DNA of 64,000 bases from Pseudanabaenaceae cyanobacterium SKYG29 (GTDB lineage: Bacteria > Cyanobacteriota > Cyanobacteriia > Pseudanabaenales > Pseudanabaenaceae): assembly GCA_025055675.1 (NCBI GenBank), contig JANWWT010000001.1, positions 558,001 to 622,000 on the forward strand, given 5' to 3'. The stretch's first letter is position 1, and every line of letters begins with the position of its first letter. Below the pieces are notes generated by a model, which saw only the letters and a list, made by a program, of their open reading frames with translations, was not told where the DNA came from and searched no databases. The position numbers and the translations under genes are program-made. Positions 28,114 to 37,038 of this stretch are shown piece by piece.

Positions 28114-29212
28114 AGATCATGGACAATTTATCGCATACATATTCTAACATAGAGTTTGTTAAGTTTGGGTACAGGGGTAAACTAAAAATTGTATTGGATA
28201 AAGCCTCCGTAGTTGACAAACCTGATATAGGCAACTTAACCAAATCTGATTTGTAGTAAGCACCTGAGAGGTGGGGTGGAATAGGATAATGAATTAAAGT
28301 TCCTATGCCATATTCAGCTAGCTTAGACATTAAGTAGTTCCTCTCCCTATGGGCAACAACAAACAAGTGCCACACTGAGTCGGTAATAGAAATTTGGGGT
28401 AAGCACAAGCTAGTTCCGTTCAAGCAGTCCAAATACTTGCTTGCCATTTCTGATCTTCTTAGATTCCATTCATCTAGTTTGCGCAATTTGACCCGTAAAA
28501 AGGCTGCTTGCAGTTCATCAAGTCTACTGTTGTATCCCTGTAGTTCATTGTAATACTTCTTCCGAGAACCATAATTGCGCAAAAGCCTTACTCTTTCTGC
28601 CAACTCTGGGTCGTTAGTTGTTACTGCTCCTCCATCCCCGATCGCTCCCAAATTTTTAGTGGGATAGAAACTAAAAGCTGCCGCATACCCCAAATTACCA
28701 GCCTTCTTACCCTTGTAGGTTGCCCCATGTGCTTGCGCCGCATCCTCCAAAACGAACAAGCCATACTTTTGAGCAATACTGTTGATCTCATCCATATCTG
28801 CTGGATGCCCGTATAGATGAACAGCAATGATAGCTTTGGTTTTATCTGTAATTGCCTCCTCAATCAATTTAGGGTTGATATTGTAAGAGTTGGGGTCAGG
28901 TTCTACAGGCACGATCGTTGCCCCTGTGCGGGAAACAGATAGCCATGTGGCAATGTAAGTATTGGCAGGTACAATTACTTCATCTCCTGTTCCAATCTCG
29001 ATAGCTTTCAAAATCAAAAAAAGTGCGTCTAGACCGTTACCAACACCGATGCAATACTTGGTACCACAATAGTCAGCAAACTCTTGCTCAAATGCTTCCA
29101 CTTCTCTACCGAGAATATAACTGCCCGAATTGATTACCCTCTCATATGCTTGCCTTAGTTCCTCCTTAATCTCCAAGTGCTGTGACTTTATATCTAAAAA
29201 CGGGACTTTCAT
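28097..29212 (-). CDS. DegT/DnrJ/EryC1 sugar aminotransferase (FdtB/QdtB-like)
   Basis: PLP-dependent enzyme of the sugar-nucleotide aminotransferase family, expected to convert a dTDP-3-keto-6-deoxyhexose to the 3-amino sugar using glutamate. The 371 residues start [17 protein letters not shown]. They include [40 protein letters not shown], and the PLP Schiff-base Lys186 in [17 protein letters not shown]. The gene overlaps the FdtA-like gene by 4 bp, a classic FdtA-FdtB pairing that points to dTDP-Fuc3N or dTDP-Qui3N. Confidence 0.9.
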   Translation of the reverse strand: MKVPFLDIKSQHLEIKEELRQAYERVINSGSYILGREVEAFEQEFADYCGTKYCIGVGNGLDALFLILKAIEIGTGDEVIVPANTYIATWLSVSRTGATIVPVEPDPNSYNINPKLIEEAITDKTKAIIAVHLYGHPADMDEINSIAQKYGLFVLEDAAQAHGATYKGKKAGNLGYAAAFSFYPTKNLGAIGDGGAVTTNDPELAERVRLLRNYGSRKKYYNELQGYNSRLDELQAAFLRVKLRKLDEWNLRRSEMASKYLDCLNGTSLCLPQISITDSVWHLFVVAHRERNYLMSKLAEYGIGTLIHYPIPPHLSGAYYKSDLVKLPISGLSTTEALSNTIFSLPLYPNLTNSMLEYVCDKLSMIFEKYG

Positions 29213-29640
29213 GATTCTTCTCCCCTAGTAGCCTTAACAAATTCACTATAATCACGATAGTAATCATCAGGGTCATAGAGGGTAGAAACGATCGCCATGC
29301 ATACTGCACCAGAGGAAAAATTATTGATTACTCGCCAGGTCATAGGTGGGATGTATAAGCCATAGTAGGAACGATTAAGAGTAAATTTCTGACTGTGGTA
29401 ACCATCGTCGACAATTACGTCAAAGCTACCCGACATAGCTACCAAAAACTGCTGGCAAGTTTTCAAAGCATGACCTGCTCTCTCTGCCCCCCCTGGTACA
29501 TCATATAGATAGTATACCCGCTTAATTTCAAAGGGCACATGTTTTAGTTCCTCAATGAAAGTTAAGTTGCCCCGCGGATCGGTTATCTTGGGTAACTCTA
29601 TGATCTGCCACGTCGATTTACAGGCTGAATCTTCTAGCAC
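29209..29640 (-). CDS. dTDP-6-deoxy-hexose 3,4-ketoisomerase (FdtA/QdtA, WxcM-like cupin)
   Basis: A 143-residue cupin that moves the keto group of dTDP-4-keto-6-deoxyglucose to C3, preparing it for amination by the next gene. Motifs are [36 protein letters not shown] (active-site His) and [19 protein letters not shown], ending [13 protein letters not shown]. It is translationally coupled to the aminotransferase. Whether the product has galacto or gluco configuration cannot be read from the sequence. Confidence 0.9.
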   Translation of the reverse strand: MLEDSACKSTWQIIELPKITDPRGNLTFIEELKHVPFEIKRVYYLYDVPGGAERAGHALKTCQQFLVAMSGSFDVIVDDGYHSQKFTLNRSYYGLYIPPMTWRVINNFSSGAVCMAIVSTLYDPDDYYRDYSEFVKATRGEES

Positions 29641-29664
29641 AGAACCTCTCCCTGTTGATAGTAA

Positions 29665-30402
29665 CTAAACTACATTTCTGGCTACAATCACCAACTCCGC
29701 AGCAATGTCGGGATACCTTTCGCCCAGAATCATAAATGCATCTAACATCTCCAGTGTCCAACTCTGCTCAATCTGCCGATCGGATAGAGGCTTTAACCAG
29801 TACCCCCCGAAGAAATCAATAGACAACCCCGCGGCTATGAAGTCACGGCGAAAAGTTTCGGGGTTGTAAACTCTACGATGTCCGTGATGTATATCTTTTT
29901 CACTCATAGTCTCTTCATGGGGTATTAATCCCATAATCACTGCTGCTTGCCGATGCAAAGAACGTGCATTAGGAACTGCGGCTAGAACTAGACCGCTGTT
30001 TGGTACTAACCACTGTCTGATTATACTCAAAACTTGAACAGGATTCTCCACATGTTCTAGGACATGACCAAGGATAATTACATCATAAAGCTCAGTAGGA
30101 GAAAAATTTTCTATCAAAGAATTGTACACACGCAGGTGAGGAAACTTTTGTTTTAGTTCACTAGCAAAAATACGTGAACCCTCCAAAATATCTGGGTGAA
30201 AATTATCTGCAACCAGCATCTCCGTCATAACTCCCTCTGCGGGGCCAATCTCAAGAATACGGCTAGCAACATTATGGATAAATCTCCTAAAAACCTTGTA
30301 GCCATGACGAATCATTGCTATGTTCGCTGGAAGTGTATACCAACTTTCGCTAGCAACGGCATCTAACCTGATTTGCTCCGAAACATTTTGACTCTGCATC
30401 AT
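29665..30402 (-). CDS. Class I SAM-dependent methyltransferase
   Basis: A 245-residue Rossmann-fold methyltransferase. Motif I is RILEIGPAEGVMTEML, the acidic strand-2 region is DILEGSRIFASELK, and the post-I region IILGHVLEHVENP is typical of Methyltransf_11/23 groups. It then has the LVLAAVPNARSLHRQ strand. Placed between the HAD and FdtA genes in the same direction with short gaps, it may methylate the amino sugar or an attached group. Substrate unknown. Confidence 0.85.
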   Translation of the reverse strand: MMQSQNVSEQIRLDAVASESWYTLPANIAMIRHGYKVFRRFIHNVASRILEIGPAEGVMTEMLVADNFHPDILEGSRIFASELKQKFPHLRVYNSLIENFSPTELYDVIILGHVLEHVENPVQVLSIIRQWLVPNSGLVLAAVPNARSLHRQAAVIMGLIPHEETMSEKDIHHGHRRVYNPETFRRDFIAAGLSIDFFGGYWLKPLSDRQIEQSWTLEMLDAFMILGERYPDIAAELVIVARNVV

Positions 30403-30416
30403 ATTTTTTATCGCTC

Positions 30417-31067
30417 CTAAATATAAGCTAACATGAATTTTGGTAGTCGAGATATGTCCTCTATTATAGCCCTACTAGGGTAACAACGCAGCATATCTTG
30501 CGATCTTTGCCCGCAAGAAACGCCTACAAAACTTATACCTGAGTTTTGGCTTGCAATAGCATCAATTTCTGAGTCACCACAGTGTATTATAGGTTGTATT
30601 CTTGACAAGACATTAGATTTGTGAAATTCTGCATTTTGTGGTGATACAACATAAACTTCTGTAAAAAAACTTTCTAGATGATATTTATTTAGAATCCTAT
30701 ATACGCCCTCCTGGTTTTGCCTAGCAGTTAATAGTACCATCGAGAAGTACATCCCACTCAATTGCTGCAGCGCATCTCTAGACCAAGGAAAAGGTTGATC
30801 TAAAGCTAACCATTCATCCTGTTCTATAACTGATAGCCACTCTAAACGAAAAATATCAACCAGCTCTTTATCAACTCTCTGGAAAGTTAAAGCCTCGGCA
30901 GTCGAAAAACCTTGCCTCTTATGCTCCCATAAAGTATCTAAGTTAACAACATCTTGAAGTTTTAACCTACGCAAAATGCTGCCGATAACTGCCATTTGAC
31001 GTGGGTAGCAATCAATAACTGTTCCATCTAAATCCAATGTAATCACACCATTCCTAAGCATAGGCAA
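30417..31067 (-). CDS. HAD-superfamily hydrolase
   Basis: A 216-residue phosphatase-like protein. Motif I is ITLDLDGTVIDCYP (two catalytic Asp), motif II LLTARQ, and motif IV HCGDSEIDAIAS. Helical cap residues lie between I and II. The start overlaps the end of the upstream ATP-grasp gene by 14 bp, so the two are translated together. A likely role is dephosphorylation of a sugar or small-molecule precursor in this cluster; the substrate is not predictable. Confidence 0.82.
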   Translation of the reverse strand: MPMLRNGVITLDLDGTVIDCYPRQMAVIGSILRRLKLQDVVNLDTLWEHKRQGFSTAEALTFQRVDKELVDIFRLEWLSVIEQDEWLALDQPFPWSRDALQQLSGMYFSMVLLTARQNQEGVYRILNKYHLESFFTEVYVVSPQNAEFHKSNVLSRIQPIIHCGDSEIDAIASQNSGISFVGVSCGQRSQDMLRCYPSRAIIEDISRLPKFMLAYI

Positions 31068-32043
31068 TATGCTCCCTGTAGGACCTAGTTACAAAACACT
31101 CTCTGTACTCTTGTTTGAGATAAGACCTAGGTTCATGTCCTAGAAAGCAAGCAACGTGGGCTGAAGGGAAATCTATTCCCAATGCAACAGACATGGCTGT
31201 AGCTCCGCCTATTCTAGGATTAACATCAATAACAAAATTATCTTGACCACGTGTCTGAAAACAAAAAGAGCCAAATAGATTGAATGACTTTGCTATCTTG
31301 TATGCAACATCAAAATATATAGGATCATAAAATATATGAGCTTTCGTTGTAACACCACTCTTGATCTCTAGTCTTTTTCGACAAACAACCTTTCCAAACG
31401 AATAATTGGAAGGGAAGAAAGCATCTATTGTAACTTCTGGCTCATCTATCCACTCCTGAACCACATAATCGTCAATGTTTGACTCTACCTTAGCTGTCAT
31501 TATTTCTAATTCTTTTTCTGTCTCAATGACCTGTACAAACTTGCTTCCATTCCCATATCTATCCTTAACAATTAATCTATTAGCAAAATCTATGCCTTCA
31601 GATAGTAGATATGTTTTGGGAACATGTATCCCTTCCTTAAGTAACCTCCTAGTAGACTCTAATTTATCGGTACATAACTTTGCGGCTTCTACACCTACAC
31701 AACAAGGTGTAATATTATTTGCCTGAAATACTTCTCTAGCTTTGGCAGTGGCAATAATCTCCTGATCATGAATTGGATAGAAGTAACCTATATTTTGGGA
31801 CTTGAACAAATCAATTGTCTTAGGCACAAACTCAGGGTCAACTGCAGGCGGTAACTGCAAAAAATCATCCGCAACTGTAGCTGCTGCAACCAAATGTCTG
31901 GGGTTTGTATCACAAGCGATTACCCTATATCCTTGGCGACCAAATGAGTTCTTCAAAGCACTTACTGCTGTGTATCCTGTGGCTGAACCTGATGAGCCAA
32001 TAGCAATTGCTAAATCCTTCTTAAAGCTGTCTTGTCTCTTCAT
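31054..32043 (-). CDS. ATP-grasp ligase (carbamoyl-phosphate-synthase-like fold)
   Basis: A 329-residue ATP-grasp enzyme. The N-terminal pre-ATP-grasp domain starts LAIAIGSSGSATGYTAVSAL. The ATP-binding lid includes IVKDRYGNGSKFVQVI, and the metal site is FVIDVNPRIGGATAMSVALG (Asp, Asn, Arg). Such proteins form amide or thioester-like bonds through acyl-phosphate intermediates; many surface-polysaccharide clusters carry one to attach amino acids. It is the first gene of the minus-strand cluster. The substrate pair is unknown. Confidence 0.85.
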   Translation of the reverse strand: MKRQDSFKKDLAIAIGSSGSATGYTAVSALKNSFGRQGYRVIACDTNPRHLVAAATVADDFLQLPPAVDPEFVPKTIDLFKSQNIGYFYPIHDQEIIATAKAREVFQANNITPCCVGVEAAKLCTDKLESTRRLLKEGIHVPKTYLLSEGIDFANRLIVKDRYGNGSKFVQVIETEKELEIMTAKVESNIDDYVVQEWIDEPEVTIDAFFPSNYSFGKVVCRKRLEIKSGVTTKAHIFYDPIYFDVAYKIAKSFNLFGSFCFQTRGQDNFVIDVNPRIGGATAMSVALGIDFPSAHVACFLGHEPRSYLKQEYRECFVTRSYREHIAYA

Positions 32044-32321
32044 CTTAGCTAATTGTCAATTATTTTAGCTAACCTAAGGTAAGTTTACCTAATTAAGCAT
32101 ACCCAACTTAATGATAATAATTACACTTTGTACAAAACTTAACACAAAATTGGTACGATCGTTAGTAAGTACTAGATAAACTTTTCTAACCCCACAACTC
32201 CTTGGTAGGAATACCTGGAGAACACACCCAAGATGTAAAATGAAGATTGCAGGTTCATATCTCTAAATTTTCTGTATTAGCCTATACGGGAAATTTTAAT
32301 AACTAACCTAGCCAAGGAACT
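32044..32321. other. Intergenic region upstream of the glycan cluster
   Basis: AT-rich DNA between the first cluster gene and the terminator of the nucleotidase gene. It must hold the promoter of the minus-strand cluster. No operator, RNA gene or ORF is recognisable. Confidence 0.5.
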
Positions 32322-32345
32322 CAAAAAAGACCACTGGTGTGGTCT
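32322..32345 (-). terminator. Rho-independent terminator of the RTX nucleotidase gene
   Basis: The minus-strand RNA forms AGACCAC-ACCA-GUGGUCU, a perfect 7-bp stem with a 4-nt loop, followed by UUUUUGA. It lies 30 bp after the stop codon of the nucleotidase. Confidence 0.85.
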
Positions 32346-32374
32346 AGTAGATGTAGAGATGGGTGGGGAGGGTT

Positions 32375-34795
32375 TCAGCCGGGAAGCAGAGACCCAGCGG
32401 CAGTGACGAAATCTGCCTGGGTAATGGCACTGGGAGCTATTCCCTGCAAGACAGCCAGGACTTCGTTATTGGCAGTGAGAACAATTTCGGTGTTATTAGC
32501 GGCACCTCGAATAGTTAGGTTGGCAAAGGTCAAGCCTAGATAGAGACCTAACCGATCGACACCGTCTTCAAAGTCAGTAATCACATCCACACCGCGCCCT
32601 GAGGCAATCAAGAAAACATCTGCACCAACTCCCCCTGTGAGTGTGTCGTTGCCCAAGTCGCCAGAGAGAATATCAGCCCCTGTGCCGCCGTTGAGGACAT
32701 CATCACCCTTGCCACCAAAGAGGAAGTCTGCTCCATCTCCCCCCAAAATGGTGTCATTGCCGACATTACCATTGATCCGATCGTTGCCTGCACCGCCAGT
32801 GATGCGATCGTTGCCATCTAAACCACGAATGATTTGGGCAGTGGCAGCACCTGTGAGAGTGTCATTGCCAGCTGTACCATTGAGGAGAGTGCGTTGGAAG
32901 TCCAGATTGCGAATGCGGGTGTCCCGATCGGGGGGCGTATCGGCTTGATTGAAGGGCGTGGTGCGGAAGCGAGCTGCCAGGAAATCGGCAAAAGCCTTTT
33001 GCTCGGCACCAGGAGTGGTGAAAGTAACTGTTGTGTTGGGGGGTACTAGATCAACTCGGTTAGCCCGTTGGGGATTTTCATTGACAAAGCGAGGGAAGGG
33101 ATAGCCATCACCACCCAAGCCACTGCCAGGCGTACTTTCATTGGCTAAAAAGTTGAGCGTAACGACACGGAAGGTGCGGGTAGGACTGCCCACAAACTCT
33201 CCATTGTTGATGATCGTATCTGCTACTTCTCCCCGATCGTTTAACACGACCAAATTGGTCACCCTTCTGTTAGCAGGACGATTGACATCAAAGGTAAAGC
33301 TAATGCCCGCTACTTGGGGGAAACGCCCCGGTGTCCGCCCAGGACCAGAATCAGCCACACCATGTTCAATCACTTCCGCCAATTGAGTTGCTGTCAAAGT
33401 TAGGAGTGTCAGAGTGTTGTTGAAACGCAGTGAATTTTCAATGTCCAACTGGGAAATCTGTCCTGCGGCTTTGTTAGCCAGGGGATTGGCAGGGGGCGGT
33501 AACCGATCGACTTGCCCACCCACAGCACCACCAGCCCCCGATACTGCTCCGATGTTATCGCGAATACCACCGCCGTTCTTGAGGGAAATAGTGACAGTGG
33601 GGTCAGTTTGTCGGGCCACAAACAAATTAGCATCAGCAGTTAAATTGCCCAAATTAGTTTCCTGGGTGCGCACATCATCCCTTGTCCCATTGAGGAAGAC
33701 AGAAGTAGCGCCAAAAATATTGCTGTCCTTGGTAGTGATTACATTGCGCATAGCATTGACAACTGCCACTACTTCCGGGTCAGCTGTCCCAGGGTTAGTC
33801 GCCACTAGAGCATTAACACTGGCATCATCCGTAGCGTAGGAGCCATTGATAGCAGGATTGAGTCTGCCGACTTCAATTACCCCGTTTGTGTCGAATTCCA
33901 CCACCAAGCGTCCCACATAGCGATAGTTGGAGCCAGTGTTGACCACTAACACCGGTTGATTATTGGCGGAAGTGAAGACAGCAGGGTAAGTATTAGCCAC
34001 CCGATCGCCCGGACGAATGCGGTCATTACTGTCAGCGAAGACAGCGTGGGAGCCCCCTGCCACAATCACATCTACGTTACGCAAGCGCGTCGCCAAGCCA
34101 AACTCAATAGGGAACTGCTGCATATGGGCTAGCAGAATAATTTTGTTAATCCCCTGTCTGGTCAGTTCGTCCACTGCGGGTTGAATAGCAGCTGCCAAAG
34201 CATCCAATTCAGCAGGAGAGGGATTAGCAGGGAAATTGGGGGGTGTGACCCTAATACCAGGACCAGGGGAAGAAATTACAGGCAGAGTTGGCGTAGTCGC
34301 CCCCACTACCCCAATCCGCTCCCCACCCACCGTAAATACCACACTCTTGGCAATGGAGTTAGGACGGGGTGCTTGTCCATCAGGCACCACCAACCCCCTG
34401 AGACTACTGTCCCCTGAAAAGTCTAAATTAGCACTCAAGTAAGGAAAACGCGTCCCCGTATATTCCCGATCGGCAGCAATCAAAGACTGGACAGTGGTAG
34501 GTCCTAAATCGAACTCGTGGTTACCAAAAGCCGAGGCTTGAAAGCCAATCTCATTCTGGATCACAATGTCAGCGCGCCCAATTCCTTCCCTACCCAGCAC
34601 AGACCGTAGAGCACTGTCGCTAGCGGCAGAGAAAAACGGACCAGGAATGTAGTTATCCCCCGAAGACAGGATCAAAGTATTAGGAAAGTCATCCCGCAGC
34701 GCGTTAACAACCCGTGAAAAATTGACAATATCGGTAAAGTTGGCAATTCCTGCTTCCAAATCAGAAGCATGCAGCAGTTGTAATGTAAAAGCCAT
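32375..34795 (-). CDS. Secreted 5'-nucleotidase/metallophosphatase with RTX calcium-binding repeats
   Basis: An 806-residue extracellular phosphohydrolase. ATG 34795 is chosen over the upstream frame to 34843 because AAGGA precedes it and FTLQLLHASDLEAG then begins the metallophosphatase domain. Metal motifs are SSGDNYIPGP, GNHEFDLGP and VAGGSHAVF. The 5'-nucleotidase C-terminal domain follows, then residues about 640-740 with five or more GGxGxDxLxGG-type nonapeptides (GGAGNDRI, GGKGDDVL), and a type I secretion-style tail. No Sec signal is present. It probably releases phosphate from nucleotides outside the cell; an 11-bp-phased Pho-box-like array lies 50 bp upstream. Confidence 0.9.
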   Translation of the reverse strand: MAFTLQLLHASDLEAGIANFTDIVNFSRVVNALRDDFPNTLILSSGDNYIPGPFFSAASDSALRSVLGREGIGRADIVIQNEIGFQASAFGNHEFDLGPTTVQSLIAADREYTGTRFPYLSANLDFSGDSSLRGLVVPDGQAPRPNSIAKSVVFTVGGERIGVVGATTPTLPVISSPGPGIRVTPPNFPANPSPAELDALAAAIQPAVDELTRQGINKIILLAHMQQFPIEFGLATRLRNVDVIVAGGSHAVFADSNDRIRPGDRVANTYPAVFTSANNQPVLVVNTGSNYRYVGRLVVEFDTNGVIEVGRLNPAINGSYATDDASVNALVATNPGTADPEVVAVVNAMRNVITTKDSNIFGATSVFLNGTRDDVRTQETNLGNLTADANLFVARQTDPTVTISLKNGGGIRDNIGAVSGAGGAVGGQVDRLPPPANPLANKAAGQISQLDIENSLRFNNTLTLLTLTATQLAEVIEHGVADSGPGRTPGRFPQVAGISFTFDVNRPANRRVTNLVVLNDRGEVADTIINNGEFVGSPTRTFRVVTLNFLANESTPGSGLGGDGYPFPRFVNENPQRANRVDLVPPNTTVTFTTPGAEQKAFADFLAARFRTTPFNQADTPPDRDTRIRNLDFQRTLLNGTAGNDTLTGAATAQIIRGLDGNDRITGGAGNDRINGNVGNDTILGGDGADFLFGGKGDDVLNGGTGADILSGDLGNDTLTGGVGADVFLIASGRGVDVITDFEDGVDRLGLYLGLTFANLTIRGAANNTEIVLTANNEVLAVLQGIAPSAITQADFVTAAGSLLPG

Positions 34796-34845
34796 AGGAA
34801 ATTCCTTGTTTTGCCAGGTGTATCCTCTATTACCGTTGCACACTC

Positions 34846-34886
34846 AGGTTAAGAACCAGTTATTACTGCCCTAAGAAACGGTTAAG
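34846..34886 (-). promoter_or_regulatory. Candidate Pho box (PhoB/SphR site)
   Basis: Read toward the nucleotidase gene, four octamers spaced exactly by 3 bp occur: CTTAACCG, CTTAGGGC, AATAACTG, CTTAACCT. The outer two match the cyanobacterial Pho-box octamer YTTAAYYW at 7 and 8 of 8 positions; the inner two are weak. The array ends 50 bp before the start codon of a phosphate-releasing enzyme. Confidence 0.5.
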
Positions 34887-35334
34887 ACAACCAGAATTAT
34901 TGACGAAATTTAACCCTTTTGATAGATGTGACAGCAATCAACCCTAAGAAATGTCGCAAATCACAGCACTCCCGTACAGGCATCTCTGAAAATTTTGCAA
35001 CTCCGGGCAAAAAATTTTTGGTTTTATGGAAGGTTGGCATTTGAAGTAGCTTGCGGAAGCAAAAACGAGAAAAACGGAGATTTGACCAGAAATGACCGAT
35101 CGGGGGCACTAAAATTCTCAAATACCTTCTCAAGCAACTCTCTGTTAAAATGCCTGAAAATGCAATGATCCTGCCTGGCTCTGCGCAAAGCAAAAGGCTG
35201 AACTGCCGAAAAAAGCAAAAAATTTTTCCGCCCAATACGAGGATTTAAGCAAATTTAAGAGATATTGACAGGTTTAATGCTTGTGTGCATAGGCAGCCTG
35301 CAGGTGACTTGATGCACATGTTGGTAAAAATTTC
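34887..35334. other. Long intergenic region
   Basis: About 450 bp with no credible gene. A 112-codon minus-strand frame (34897-35235) has poor coding character. The element GCAAAAAATTTTT occurs twice, near 35007 and 35214. An inverted repeat TGTGCAT (35284-35290) / ATGCACA (35312-35318) lies in the leader of the LysM peptidase gene. Confidence 0.45.
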
Positions 35335-35349
35335 TGTTCACAGTGAACA
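35335..35349. promoter_or_regulatory. 15-bp palindromic operator-like site
   Basis: TGTTCACAGTGAACA is a perfect dyad (7-bp arms, one central base) located 82 bp upstream of the LysM/M23 gene start. Its size and symmetry suit a dimeric repressor. The protein that binds is unknown. Confidence 0.45.
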
Positions 35350-35373
35350 AGTTTAGGAAAACTAACCAAGTTA

Positions 35374-35404
35374 CGGTTACGGAGGTGGTAATCACCGAGT
35401 ACCG
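35374..35404 (+). promoter_or_regulatory. Leader hairpin before LysM/M23 gene
   Basis: CGG-T-TAC-GGA-GGTG-GTAAT-CACC-GA-GTA-CCG folds as stacked helices of 3, 3 and 4 bp with a 5-nt loop, ending 16 bp before the GGAGG Shine-Dalgarno at 35421. It may tune translation; it does not match a riboswitch class I know. Confidence 0.4.
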
Positions 35405-35431
35405 CCTACAAGTCGAGTTAGGAGGCTTCTA

Positions 35432-37000
35432 TTGAACAGATTCTCTATGACCATGCAAACCTGCAGCAGTCGAGCCGCATACGGGAGTCGTGTACAGCGT
35501 TCTATTGCTCTGATAGGCTTGGCGCTAGTTGGTACAAGTGGAGTATATGCCTACAGCCCCAAAGACGACTGGCAAACTCAAACTGTTCCAGTGAAAACCG
35601 ATCGGGATGATGGGCTATGGAAGTCTAGCCAGACTGAGGGCGGTGTTTACACAGTGCGACCAGGGGATACGATTGAGGAAATTGCCCAAACATTTCAAGT
35701 CTCTCAGACAGAGCTGATCGCTCATAACAATCTGGCAGACCCTAACTTTATCCTCGTGGGGCAGGAGCTAACTATTCCCGCAACCAAACCGGAACTGCCC
35801 AGTTTTTTACCCACGATCTCTCAGGAAATTGCCCAGGGAAAGAAGAGCGAATTAGTCACGTTAGCAGCTATGTTCGGAATTTTGCCTGTCGGTGGCGATT
35901 CTCCTGTTATCCCTCTTGCAGTAACTGATCAGCAACCTGAGCCATCTCCCCCTGTGATGGAGCAGAAAGTTGCCGCCCTGCCTACCGAACCCCAGTTACC
36001 TGTGGTAGGGGAACAACAACCTGTAGTAGTGGCACCGGCTGTGACGGAGCAGAAAGTTGCTGCCCTGCCTACCGAACCCCAGTTGCCCGTGGTTGCTGAG
36101 CAGAAACCCGTAGAGTCTGTGTTAAACCCGCCTGATAAAGTGGCAGTAGTGTCTGACCAGTCTGGCATTACTCCCCCGCAGCGCATAGCAGCGTTGACCA
36201 CGATCGAGATTGTCCGTCGTTCGCCCACTGATTCCTTAGATGCGGCCCCTGCTGTGAAATCTCCTGAACTGCCACCTTTACCCAAAACCTCTCCCACCAC
36301 TCAGTCTGATGTCACTGCTACTAGTAAATCTTCTCTCCGTCCTCTGGAGGTACCTGCTACCAAAGTAGAGGTGAAAAACATTTACCAGGAGGTGGAAAAA
36401 CTGAGACAGGAGCTATACAGCAATCAACCCCAAAAAGTAGCCGCCCTCAATCCCGATTCCCGCGCTGGAGTTAGAGTTGACCCGATCGATTTTGGGCAAC
36501 CAGAACTTCCTTCCCTCAGTGCCGCCCATTTCCTGCCTGTGCCTGAAGAGTTACCCAGTCTAGATGAATATGACTTTGTTTGGCCTGCCAGTGGCATTAT
36601 CACCTCTGGATTTGGTTGGCGCTGGGGACGCTTGCATCAAGGTATTGACATCGCCGCTCCGATCGGTACGCCTATATGGGCAGCGGGATCAGGTGTCGTC
36701 CAATTTGCGGGTTGGAACAACGGCGGTTACGGTTACATGATTGATATTCTGCACAGCAACGGCACCGTCACGCGCTATGCTCACCTCAACGCTATCTATG
36801 TCAAGGTTGGACAAAGAGTACAGCAGGGACAAGTGATTGCTGAAATGGGCAGCACAGGGTATAGCACTGGTCCGCACCTGCACTTTGAAATCCGCCCCAA
36901 CGGAGGCGTTGCTGTTAACCCCATGACCTATCTGGCTAGGGTACCCCGCGATCGTCGTACGGCTCAATCTCGTCCTTTTGCCACTACTGCCCAGCGGTAA
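35432..37000 (+). CDS. LysM and M23 peptidase domain protein (peptidoglycan hydrolase or activator)
   Basis: A 522-residue envelope protein. A TTG start at 35432 lies 6 bp after GGAGG; ATG 35447 is an alternative. A signal or anchor segment (ALIGLALVGTSGVYAY) is followed by a LysM domain at about 70-113 (YTVRPGDTIEEIAQTFQVSQ). A long Pro/Val-rich linker contains a 29-residue tandem repeat (EQKVAALPTEPQLPVV twice). The C-terminal M23 domain has His402 and Asp406 in HQGIDIA and His482/His484 in GPHLHFEI, so the zinc site looks complete. Likely cleaves septal or wall peptidoglycan. Confidence 0.92.
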   Translation: MNRFSMTMQTCSSRAAYGSRVQRSIALIGLALVGTSGVYAYSPKDDWQTQTVPVKTDRDDGLWKSSQTEGGVYTVRPGDTIEEIAQTFQVSQTELIAHNNLADPNFILVGQELTIPATKPELPSFLPTISQEIAQGKKSELVTLAAMFGILPVGGDSPVIPLAVTDQQPEPSPPVMEQKVAALPTEPQLPVVGEQQPVVVAPAVTEQKVAALPTEPQLPVVAEQKPVESVLNPPDKVAVVSDQSGITPPQRIAALTTIEIVRRSPTDSLDAAPAVKSPELPPLPKTSPTTQSDVTATSKSSLRPLEVPATKVEVKNIYQEVEKLRQELYSNQPQKVAALNPDSRAGVRVDPIDFGQPELPSLSAAHFLPVPEELPSLDEYDFVWPASGIITSGFGWRWGRLHQGIDIAAPIGTPIWAAGSGVVQFAGWNNGGYGYMIDILHSNGTVTRYAHLNAIYVKVGQRVQQGQVIAEMGSTGYSTGPHLHFEIRPNGGVAVNPMTYLARVPRDRRTAQSRPFATTAQR

Positions 37001-37038
37001 ATGGAGTGCTAAACTAGGGGGAGTTTTGTAGAGACACA

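Noticed and set aside
32560-32880. Short tandem DNA repeats resembling a CRISPR or satellite
   Set aside because: They are the coding sequence of RTX nonapeptides in the nucleotidase; spacing follows the protein repeat and units are degenerate.
34897-35235. 112-codon minus-strand ORF in the long intergenic region
   Set aside because: The composition is Cys/Phe/Arg-rich without domain pattern, there is no Shine-Dalgarno, and an overlapping frame is equally open. Probably chance.
35281-35420. Possible c-di-AMP (ydaO-type) riboswitch before the wall hydrolase
   Set aside because: The GGGGUGAAUCC-like and CCGAAxCCGUCAGCUAACCUC landmarks are not present; only simple dyads are.
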